From NCBI GenBank assembly GCA_040386935.1, contig JAZKEQ010000034.1:1-64000 (forward strand): a stretch of DNA of 64,000 nt. The letters run 5' to 3'. Below, one piece after another: positions 54,101-61,101 of the stretch (position 1 is the first letter of the stretch; the number at the start of each line of letters is the position of its first letter). The notes below the pieces were generated by a model. It saw nothing but the letters and a program-made list of their open reading frames with translations, did not search any database and had not been told where the DNA came from. The translations under genes and the position numbers were made by a program. This DNA is from JABMMZ01 sp040386935 (GTDB lineage: Bacteria; Bacteroidota; Bacteroidia; NS11-12g; UBA955).

Positions 54101-56734
54101 AGCATATTCAAATGTATAAGGGCTAAATTTTGCTTTATAGGATTTGCCGTATGTAAAATAAACTTTCTTTAAGGTCAATTTTCCTTTCGCCTCATTTAAA
54201 TCTACAGATCCTGACATCTCTGCTAATCCTATATTATTAGGAATACCGGGGCATAGGCTGTAATCATATTCAAAATGCACCTCTTTAATCGGCACAGCAC
54301 TTGTTCCTAAAGCATCATAATCAGGTTTAGAATACAAACTTATTTTCCTCAATAAATGCATTGCAATTGAATTTTTACCATATCCTCCATCGTGATTATC
54401 AACCCCATATGAGTCTTTTCTTGGCTCAGTTGTGAAAATTGCTACCGTATTTTTAGTGACAATTTTTTCGAGGTACCAAATTTCCTTCTCTCCATATTGA
54501 TAGTTCGCCTGATCATCCATTTCATCAGTTTTCAGCCCTTCATTATAATTTGCTTTAAATTGATCAAATGGCACTCTCCATTTATACGGCTTTGATAGTT
54601 TTTTATATTCGAACAAGGTGTAATTTCCTAAATCACCTTTACTTGGACCTCTTACTCCGTCAATATCTGTATATTCCGGAGACACAATTGCTGTAAGCAA
54701 ATAAGAATGTGCATATGGCGGTGTTATTTCTGAATTATAATAATCATTAATTCCTTTCTTATTGTCTTTACTATTGTCCTCATAGTTATACCTTATAAGC
54801 CCTGATTCATCATTTCTCATATCTATCGGATCATAATTATCCAAAGGGCTGTGAGATTTTCCAACTGCAAACGTTGTTTGCTCTTGCGTAATATTATAAG
54901 CAGGTATTCCATAGTAATATCTTGCGCCATCTGTTCTCACGACAGAAATTTCAGACATATGGTGTCCGGGGGCATTATAAGTGATATTCGAATAATCGGT
55001 TAAAGCGTAACGAGACAGTTCATCCCTTTTAAGGTATGCCATCACCTGCCCTCGTCTGGCTCTTTGTTTTCTGTACATTTCATCTGACATGCCATATGTA
55101 TTCCCATCCTTATCAGTAAACTCAGATTTTGTAAATACATTACGGCCTGCTTTTTCAAGTGATATCTTAACTGGTTTATCTTTAAGAAATTTTTCAGGAA
55201 ATTCGCTTTCATTGTCTACAGATAATTCACCGGTTTGTTTAAAATAGAATGGTTCATATTTCCTTACATTTTCTGATTCATTAGGGCCTTTTGTAAGAAA
55301 TTTTATTTTATCTTTTGCTGGATTTTGTTCGTTCCAGATATTACTTTGAGAGTTGGTATAATTAACATGCAAATCAAGACCTACTTTAAACAAACTACCA
55401 CTACTAGCTTCTCCACCTAAAGAGCCTCCAGTACTTGTGTTTCTGTGCAGAGGATCAGCTATCGCTCCTATATCATTTCTAAATGGCCGAAATGAGCCGC
55501 CAATACCATGTCCATTAATACTCAGAATATCATACGTATAGTTTGTTAAAGGTAAGTTTGATAAATTAACATTGAATCCCCCATCTTTCTCCCGATTAAA
55601 ATCTAATAAATTATTATTTGTAGAGCTCCCCAATGCTGCATTCTGCATATTGATATAGCCATATGCAGGTGTTGAGACAGTCTTGTCCTTTAATTTCTGC
55701 ATTGAAAAATATCCACTAAAATTACCCGTGAAATCAGCGCCAAAAAACGTACCGCCAGGTTTAAAAGAGAATGTTGTTGAATAATTGACCATTGGATTTT
55801 CTGCAGTTGGTGAATAATTGTTCATGCCAAAAGAAATACTAGAGCCTAGGCCCCCTGATAAAACATCAGAACTAGTTTTTGCATTAAAATCATAAAAGCC
55901 ACCTTTACTTGATACATCTTCAGCTAATTTTTTACTTGATTCTGTAGATTTACTCTTGTAATGGGCCCTATTTGAAGAACTTGCATCAATTGTCAACTCA
56001 CTTAACCCTGCTCTATTATTGAATGAAGTACCTACTCCCAACCCTAAAAACTTATCTCTTCCTTGAGTTTCGCTAGCCTTTGCTTCAAAAGACAAAGATG
56101 GACTAATTGTCAATCCATTTTCTGAAGATGAGGATATGCCCAAACCTGCAGTCATTTTACCCTTTGATTTATCACCTGCAGAAAAGGCCAAATTAAATGA
56201 TTGCTCAATACCAACGCCATTATAATTATTATAATTTATACCTAGTCCAAAAGAAAAATTTAGATTGCCGAAATTGGCAACAGAGTCCTCTTTTCCATAT
56301 CCAAAAATTTCCTTTCCAAACTTGCCGGAAAATCCAATTGTCTTATTAGGCCTTAGATTTAAATGCTTTGTAACAATATCTCCATTAAAATCATCAGGGA
56401 GTCCTCTCATATTTCTATTGATTACACCTGGATTAATATTCCAGCCCAATCCCACCCAACTAGCTTCTGCATCTGTTGAAATGCCTGAATTATAAACCAT
56501 ATTGATAGGATACCCATCAATATCTAATAATGGGAGATTGTATGAAAAGTCACCTGAAAAAGGATCAACCATATCGGAAACACCTATCGGCTGAAAACTT
56601 TGCACTTCAGGTTGGCTTGGCCCACCGGTTAGAGCCAAAAGTTGGGTTGGCTGTATGATTTGGAAAACAAAAACTGCCAAAAGAAAGCTTGACATTCCTT
56701 TCTTTTTGTTTCTTATCTTTTTCAAAAATTGCAT
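51167..56734 (-). CDS. large SpvB/Rhs-associated secreted protein
   Basis: A 1855-residue protein with a signal peptide (MSSFLLAVFVFQIIQPTQ). Residues 50-120 carry the recurrent opening of this Bacteroidota family: VDPFSGDFSYNLPLLDIDG, then WVGLGWNINPGVINRNMRGL and PDDFNGD, close to the SpvB/TcB N-terminal pattern. Residues 125-470 are glycine- and serine-rich with barrel-like alternation. The rest is beta-rich with Tyr/Asp text. The end (GYNHSLPIAVAANAKRKAIG, then EDYDFIKCSNDHFSYKT and AHTGKKSVKV) is where the Rhs-associated end module would usually follow in one chain; here the chain stops and the next gene supplies it. No enzyme motif is visible. Confidence 0.75.
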   Translation of the reverse strand: MQFLKKIRNKKKGMSSFLLAVFVFQIIQPTQLLALTGGPSQPEVQSFQPIGVSDMVDPFSGDFSYNLPLLDIDGYPINMVYNSGISTDAEASWVGLGWNINPGVINRNMRGLPDDFNGDIVTKHLNLRPNKTIGFSGKFGKEIFGYGKEDSVANFGNLNFSFGLGINYNNYNGVGIEQSFNLAFSAGDKSKGKMTAGLGISSSSENGLTISPSLSFEAKASETQGRDKFLGLGVGTSFNNRAGLSELTIDASSSNRAHYKSKSTESSKKLAEDVSSKGGFYDFNAKTSSDVLSGGLGSSISFGMNNYSPTAENPMVNYSTTFSFKPGGTFFGADFTGNFSGYFSMQKLKDKTVSTPAYGYINMQNAALGSSTNNNLLDFNREKDGGFNVNLSNLPLTNYTYDILSINGHGIGGSFRPFRNDIGAIADPLHRNTSTGGSLGGEASSGSLFKVGLDLHVNYTNSQSNIWNEQNPAKDKIKFLTKGPNESENVRKYEPFYFKQTGELSVDNESEFPEKFLKDKPVKISLEKAGRNVFTKSEFTDKDGNTYGMSDEMYRKQRARRGQVMAYLKRDELSRYALTDYSNITYNAPGHHMSEISVVRTDGARYYYGIPAYNITQEQTTFAVGKSHSPLDNYDPIDMRNDESGLIRYNYEDNSKDNKKGINDYYNSEITPPYAHSYLLTAIVSPEYTDIDGVRGPSKGDLGNYTLFEYKKLSKPYKWRVPFDQFKANYNEGLKTDEMDDQANYQYGEKEIWYLEKIVTKNTVAIFTTEPRKDSYGVDNHDGGYGKNSIAMHLLRKISLYSKPDYDALGTSAVPIKEVHFEYDYSLCPGIPNNIGLAEMSGSVDLNEAKGKLTLKKVYFTYGKSYKAKFSPYTFEYADFNPDYNMKAYDRWGNYKSNEGGSFDVSSSTMHTSEFPYVEQDKTLADENSTAWQLSEISLPSGGIIKVTYESDDYAYVQNKKAMQMFRINSIGYSLDPEEQSNADFLSPANNKLMEDYLEFGASNRVNEYLTVKLQEEIPSSMSGADADKYFREKYLKGIDNLYFRVLGHLIDKDNAYEYVSGYAEIILTECGVKSYHPDDPGTNYNYGYIKIKKIGIGDRNNSSDVHPISKAIWQFGRTRCSRLVNDQPPVDDVSDNFVQVFKAIKNSNVFKNLYETFLGPNRVLQNKNFGKDINLSKSVLRLNNPTGYKLGGGCRVKKIEISDEWGAMVDQLPGSTSNPTYSYGQEYNYETTDETTGDNISSGVAAYEPSIGGDENPFKQPVFAGDKEEKLLAPDDKSYMETPFGESFFPSPSVGYSKVTVRNLQYEDVKRHATGYVVNEFYTAKDFPTIVDYTSIDFKPYKTKKVWHLLNKSSVDYMTTSQGYVIELNDMHGKQKATWVYAEDSDKPISGMEYKYNCEKYGDVSFKLKNDATVINKDGTSEQKDIGVEYDVFVDFREENTKTYSGGTDYNTAGFLAAIFPAVIPTVLPEFHVEKTRYRSAVVTKLVYRYAMMKETIAHDLGSSVPTKNLAYDAESGQVLLTMTKNEFEDDIYNFQYPAHWFYEEMGSAYKNLGAEISDIDFDVNGTFAIDEASDIFFPGDEVSSNGEKGWVSAISGNNVTMINFLGLPFKPSQNDQVVKILRSGRRNIISANMGSLTTTINPLNSLADNNINGVLSASAQIFRQGWKTYCECFTDANDIVHVSKNPYVNGQKGIYRPYKAFAFLTDRTHSLINSNTNIRVDGLYTTFTPYWQIQDGNWVSDATNWQWTTEITEYGPYGEELENMDALYRYSSAVFGYNHSLPIAVAANAKRKAIGYDGMEDYDFIKCSNDHFSYKTATNKTIETDAHTGKKSVKVTSSNKSTVTKPVGDDCDN

Positions 56735-56741
56735 ATTATTT

Positions 56742-57296
56742 TTAAATTTTAAAATTGATTATACCGTTGTTAAAATACATATCATTAAATGTAAATGTTA
56801 TGTTGCTGCTAGGCAGCTTTTCAAATACCAGAAAAAATCTTGAGTAGGGCAATTGACCATAAGATCTCTCATAGGTAGAATTAATGCAATTGTATTCACC
56901 TGTACCCGATTTGACTTTAATGAAATCTTTAATCGAAAACGACAAATATTGAATTTTGTCATTTAGGGTTTTAAAGTAGGGGCTTGGATAATTAACAATA
57001 TCTGAATTATCCTCTAACTGAATATCCATAATAAAACACGTGAAATTTGTATATTCCATTGAATTAGCTTCTAATTTACCTTTATATACCTTTTCAATAT
57101 CTTCCCCTGCAATCATCTTAATTGAATAAGCTATATCATTAATTTTTTTTTCGGATTGAGCGCCTTCAATACTATTAAGCCCTGATTTTTCAAAGCTTAA
57201 AATATTGCTATTGCTCACAGCATTATTGACCGTATTGGTTTTTGTATCTGAACAACTTACACAAAGACTAAATAAAATACATGTAAAATATCTCAC
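56742..57296 (-). CDS. lipoprotein of unknown function in the Rhs operon
   Basis: A 184-residue protein with a lipobox (MRYFTCILFSLCVSCSDT, CVSC). The mature part is predicted beta-rich and soluble; I do not recognise it. Its start overlaps the stop of the OmpH-like gene by 4 bases and its stop lies 7 bases before the 1855-residue gene, so it is translated with both. Confidence 0.6.
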   Translation of the reverse strand: MRYFTCILFSLCVSCSDTKTNTVNNAVSNSNILSFEKSGLNSIEGAQSEKKINDIAYSIKMIAGEDIEKVYKGKLEANSMEYTNFTCFIMDIQLEDNSDIVNYPSPYFKTLNDKIQYLSFSIKDFIKVKSGTGEYNCINSTYERSYGQLPYSRFFLVFEKLPSSNITFTFNDMYFNNGIINFKI

Positions 57297-57808
57297 TTTA
57301 CCTTTTCTCCTTTAAATCTTTCATTAACAAATTCAACCACCTTTTCTGTAATATTTAATTTTTTATCAGCATACAATAAACTGCCCTTGTTATCTGCTCC
57401 ATAAATAAATTTATATCCATTCTTTTTGCCATATTCATCGATATAGGCATTTAATTGCTTCATAATCCTCTCATTATAAGACCCTACCAGAATTGAATTT
57501 TCCTCTTCGAATTGTCGGGTAATCTGAATTAAATAATTTTGTTTAGTCTCTAGCACATTGAGTTGATTTTTATCTAATGTATTTGCTGATTTTGAAATTT
57601 GATTCAATTCCAAATCAAGGCTATCCAGGATCCTTTGCCTTGCTGTTTTTATAACATTAAATTCCTGTGTCATCTCCTTTTTATATTCAAAAGATTCATA
57701 AAGGGTATTAATATCTACATAAGCTAATTTACTATCATCAGTGCATGACAACATCATCAGAGACAAAGCAATTACAAAAAAGAATTTATATTTATTAGAT
57801 GATTTCAA
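57293..57808 (-). CDS. OmpH/Skp-like lipoprotein
   Basis: A chaperone-like protein of about 171 residues. The lipobox LMMLSC follows a hydrophobic stretch. The mature part has the Skp/OmpH pattern: KLAYVDINTLYESFEYKKEM, then a long helical hairpin with coiled-coil character, then IDEYGKKNGYKFIYGADNKG and SLLYADKKLNITEKVVEF. Skp-type proteins hold outer-membrane proteins during transit. I chose TTG 57808, which gives a normal lipoprotein signal; an ATG at 57856 adds 16 residues and a 62-base overlap with the previous gene. Its place among giant secreted proteins suggests a dedicated chaperone. Confidence 0.75.
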   Translation of the reverse strand: MKSSNKYKFFFVIALSLMMLSCTDDSKLAYVDINTLYESFEYKKEMTQEFNVIKTARQRILDSLDLELNQISKSANTLDKNQLNVLETKQNYLIQITRQFEEENSILVGSYNERIMKQLNAYIDEYGKKNGYKFIYGADNKGSLLYADKKLNITEKVVEFVNERFKGEKVK

Positions 57809-58952
57809 AACGGAATATGTATTTTTTATTATTAGGCAATATTGTAACAAGTTCATAAATCAATCCATTCGAAAACAATTTAGGATCGATGTATAAGTGA
57901 TACTTTACTAATCCTCCCTGAACTAAATTTTTTTCATACTGATCAAATTCAATTGATGTAGAATCTTTCACAACACGTTCAACAGGACAATCTATAAGAC
58001 CACCTTTTAGTACACGGATAGTAAACTTAGGTTCAGAATTAATAACCTGATTATCTATGATAAAAAAAAGCTGATCATCAATACTAATCTTCGGTATATC
58101 TGTAAACTCTTTATTGATTAAAAAATATCTTGCAATAACTTTCTTCTCCTCTTTTTTAATTTTAAACTTCCACTGCTCGCTTTTGGCAATAGATGTTTTA
58201 CCTACATAGGCCTCAACCTGCCAGGCATACCATTTCCCTTTTTCCAGTTCAGGCAAATCGCTTGGATGCATCAGGGCAGGATTCAATATCCCATCCATTT
58301 CAAGTATAGGGCGATTTTGCATCAATGCATCTGCTTTACTCTGACCTTCCAGTATTTCAACCAATATCATTTTATAATTCAGATTAGCACTACCTGCAAC
58401 AGGAGAGGGTGGTATCCAGGTATATAAAGGGCGGGTAGTTTCAATTTCAGCCTCGTTTTCAGGTGTTGCCAACAATAACGGGGTCGGATTTTCGATGTGA
58501 ATGTATAAACATTTTGGTTCCATACTGCCGGCATCAGAGCCTATGCCATTACAGTCTGATGTTGAACAAACAGTCCATAAGCAGATGGAATAATTCCCTG
58601 AAGGATAAGACCCTGTGGCCTGCTCTATCTCAGCTATATCGTTATTGAAATATTGAGTTTCGGCTAATGATATATTGATTTGGGTAAAAACATTTGCTCC
58701 GGTGTTCAACACCACTTCAGTTGATTTGAATTCAACAACCATTTGACCATTGCCATCTTTAATATGCCCCTTCACATAAACATTAAATGCTTTTGTATGT
58801 CCATTGGTGATTATTAAATTAAGGGCTTCTCTCGTATTAAATGAATACTCATTGACTGTAGTAAATTCGAGATTTATTTGAGACTGACCTTGAAACCATG
58901 TCATCCCAAAAACAAAGAACAATACGGTGCGGATTAAGAGTTGGTTTTTCAT
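57795..58952 (-). CDS. TANFOR-like exported protein, first gene of the Rhs operon
   Basis: A 385-residue protein with a signal peptide (KNQLLIRTVLFFVFGMTWFQ). The N-terminal 145 residues (VYVKGHIKDGNGQMVVEF; GSYPSGNYSICLWTVCSTSD) and the next domain (PTPLLLATPENEAEIETTRP, then YTWIPPSPVAGSANLNYKM) have the order of TANFOR-type Bacteroidota proteins: an immunoglobulin-like domain, then a fibronectin-like one. Function unknown; such genes often precede large surface proteins. It opens the operon. Confidence 0.65.
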   Translation of the reverse strand: MKNQLLIRTVLFFVFGMTWFQGQSQINLEFTTVNEYSFNTREALNLIITNGHTKAFNVYVKGHIKDGNGQMVVEFKSTEVVLNTGANVFTQINISLAETQYFNNDIAEIEQATGSYPSGNYSICLWTVCSTSDCNGIGSDAGSMEPKCLYIHIENPTPLLLATPENEAEIETTRPLYTWIPPSPVAGSANLNYKMILVEILEGQSKADALMQNRPILEMDGILNPALMHPSDLPELEKGKWYAWQVEAYVGKTSIAKSEQWKFKIKKEEKKVIARYFLINKEFTDIPKISIDDQLFFIIDNQVINSEPKFTIRVLKGGLIDCPVERVVKDSTSIEFDQYEKNLVQGGLVKYHLYIDPKLFSNGLIYELVTILPNNKKYIFRFEII

Positions 58953-58980
58953 GCAATAAACAAATTATTTTGTATGCTGC

Positions 58981-59012
58981 CAAATTAATAAGGAAAAGCA
59001 ATTAAAAAACAA
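58981..59012 (-). promoter_or_regulatory. possible promoter of the Rhs operon (TTG N21 TTAATTTG)
   Basis: On the minus strand TTG (59010-59012) and TTAATTTG (58981-58988) with 21-base spacing match the Bacteroidota pattern with one mismatch. They lie 28 bases before the ATG of the first operon gene and downstream of the response-regulator terminator. Confidence 0.4.
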
Positions 59013-59091
59013 CCTAACCTTCAAAGGGAAACTGTGTGACAAATTATTAACTGTTAAATATCAGAATATTACAATATATAATACATAAAAA

Positions 59092-59109
59092 ATCCACCCA
59101 AAGGTGGAT
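59092..59109 (-). terminator. intrinsic terminator of the response-regulator gene
   Basis: A perfect 7-bp stem ATCCACC/GGTGGAT with a 4-base loop, followed on the minus strand by a T run. It lies about 60 bases after the response-regulator stop, so that gene is likely a separate transcript from the Rhs operon. Confidence 0.75.
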
Positions 59110-59171
59110 ATAAAATCATCATAAGTATGGAGATAAATTACAAATTGTTTTAACAAATCATTAAAACATTG

Positions 59172-59864
59172 TCAATTATATTCGCTAATCCCAAAATCGT
59201 CCTTTAAATTAATAATATGATGCTGTACAGCATATATAAACAAATCAATCACCGATTTCCCATTTATCTTTTTCATAATGTTATTTCTATGAGTTTTAAC
59301 AGTTGAAACTTCAATAAATAACTTTGCGGCAATTTGTTCTGATGTATTGCCAAGACAAACATATCTGATAATGTCTCTTTCACGAGATGTAATAATTTCT
59401 TTTACATCTCGCGTAACTTTTCCTTTTGATTTATTTTCAAGAAAATCATCCCAGATATTGACGATTCCTTTACTGAAATATTTATTTCCGTCTAAAATCA
59501 ATTTAATTGCCATTAAAAGCGTATCGTCATCTGCATCAGATTTCATCAAATAACCTACTACACCTAGATTCATTAACATAGCAACTTCTTGCTCAACATC
59601 GTAATCTGATACAACTAATATTTTTGTTTTAGGATGTTCTTCCACAATTATTTTTGCTACATCTGTTCCCCTAAGTTTTGGCAATCTCAAATCCAATAGC
59701 ACAAGATCATAAAATTTTTCTTTGATGAGTATTGAGGCTTCCAAACCATCACAAGCTTCATCATAAACTATTGGCATCTTCATTCCATCAAGCATTAACT
59801 TAATGCTTTTCCTCATCATAGGGTGGTCCTCAACTATTAAGGTTTTAATTGATTTGTCTTCCAT
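59172..59864 (-). CDS. NarL/LuxR-type response regulator
   Basis: A 230-residue two-domain regulator. Receiver, residues 6-125: VEDHP, the phosphorylation site D58 in LVLLDLRLPK, VVSDYD and the Lys in GYLMKSDAD. The C-terminal LuxR-type DNA-binding domain spans residues about 155-220 (TSRERDIIRYVCLGNTSEQI, then LFIEVSTVKTHRNNIMKKI). It acts as a dimeric transcription factor after phosphorylation by a histidine kinase; none is adjacent. Being directly upstream of the Rhs operon on the same strand, it is a candidate regulator of it, but its own terminator separates the two. Confidence 0.93.
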   Translation of the reverse strand: MEDKSIKTLIVEDHPMMRKSIKLMLDGMKMPIVYDEACDGLEASILIKEKFYDLVLLDLRLPKLRGTDVAKIIVEEHPKTKILVVSDYDVEQEVAMLMNLGVVGYLMKSDADDDTLLMAIKLILDGNKYFSKGIVNIWDDFLENKSKGKVTRDVKEIITSRERDIIRYVCLGNTSEQIAAKLFIEVSTVKTHRNNIMKKINGKSVIDLFIYAVQHHIINLKDDFGISEYN

Positions 59865-60311
59865 ATTTTAAACTTGATTGTATTTTATAACATATTGTTT
59901 AATAAGCAAATAAGTTCGTAAATATAGAAAAAAAGGAATACTCAAAGTAATGTTTTTGCATTTTTCTTTTCAAATTAATATTTTACAGTTTAAATAAATT
60001 AAGCCAATTAAAATGTCGCACGTTTATGTAGTTGATTTGCTGATGTTAGAGTATTTACATCCGCTATTAATACCATTTGAGACCTAATAAATTATTTTCA
60101 AAAAGTCTATATTATTTCCTTCACTAAACAAGCATCATTGAAATCAAATTCACAGATAACTTTTATTGTCTGTAAAATTCCCCTTTAAATGGGATATTTT
60201 TGTGGTTAGAAAAGTGTTTATTTGTATCCTATTGATGTCACAGATTACTTAAAGTCAGAAACTCAAACAATGCAGTAAAAGGAATAATAAATTTATTATA
60301 GGAAATAATTA
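59865..60311. other. AT-rich intergenic stretch without a gene
   Basis: I see no supported gene. On the minus strand near 59925-59945 there are TTG and TATATTTA elements that could serve the response-regulator gene. The rest is low-complexity AT-rich DNA with stops in every frame. Confidence 0.6.
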
Positions 60312-61056
60312 ATGCAAATTATTCCAATCGCTAATTCAGAAACAATAAAACTTGCATTTAAGGAGTATCTATAAAGAGAAAAATTTGATAATTGGCCGCA
60401 TGATATTAATTATACTGATATTGATTAATTAGTTTTATTTAGATAATCCAGTAAAACAAAACAGTACTTTCTCATATTATCTAGAAGAAGATATGACTGT
60501 AGAGGAATTACATGTTTATCCATATATTAAGGACCTAGACTACCTCCATAAATTTAATATTAAACAATTGCTTTTAAAATTCAATGAATGGGGTTTTTTA
60601 TCAATCCTAAATCAGTCCTTTACCTTTGGTGGAAAAGACGAATTGATTTACTATAAGCAGTTGGATATTAATAAGTATCTTGTTTTTAATCAATATGCTT
60701 CTTATAGTAGCACTCTAAACGGGTTTGATTGCCGAATCGCAGATTTCAAGAGTATGGGTAAGGTTGGGATAGATGAGCCATTTGCGAGTACAGTTGTAGA
60801 ATTAAATTTTAATATTGATAAGGATTTGGAATTAATTGGAAAATATTTAGGTGGATTTTCAATATATTAAAAATTCATTAATCAAATCTATAAAAGGTGG
60901 AAACTATATTGATTTAATCAACAAGGATAAAATTCAACATTAGAACTGTTTTGGCTTGATTGGGATGATACCTACTTTAAATTCAGTTTGGCAATGATTG
61001 CTGGCCTAGGTTTTCAATATTCAGATAATCAATCACTTGAGAGTTTTAATAACTGA
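60312..61056 (+). pseudogene. decayed gene of unknown family
   Basis: Protein-like pieces occur in different frames, broken by stops: QIIPIANSETIKLAFKEYL then REKFDNWPHDINYTDID; the open piece at 60493-60870; KGGNYIDLINKDKIQH; and LELFWLDWDDTYFKFSLAMI ending in QSLESFNN. Together they read like one gene of about 240 codons with several nonsense and frameshift changes. The family is not recognised. Confidence 0.5.
60493..60870 (+). CDS. 125-residue open piece, likely part of the decayed gene
   Basis: The longest open part of the decayed region, starting MTVEELHVYPYIKDLDYL and ending LELIGKYLGGFSIY. The frame is open for 16 or more codons before the ATG (NPVKQNSTFSYYLEED), which supports a fragment rather than an intact gene. 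No signal peptide or known motif. It could still be expressed as a small soluble protein. Confidence 0.4.
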   Translation: MTVEELHVYPYIKDLDYLHKFNIKQLLLKFNEWGFLSILNQSFTFGGKDELIYYKQLDINKYLVFNQYASYSSTLNGFDCRIADFKSMGKVGIDEPFASTVVELNFNIDKDLELIGKYLGGFSIY

Positions 61057-61101
61057 AGGGAAATTTGAAATAATCCATTAGCTTTGTGATTAAAATTTAT
61101 A

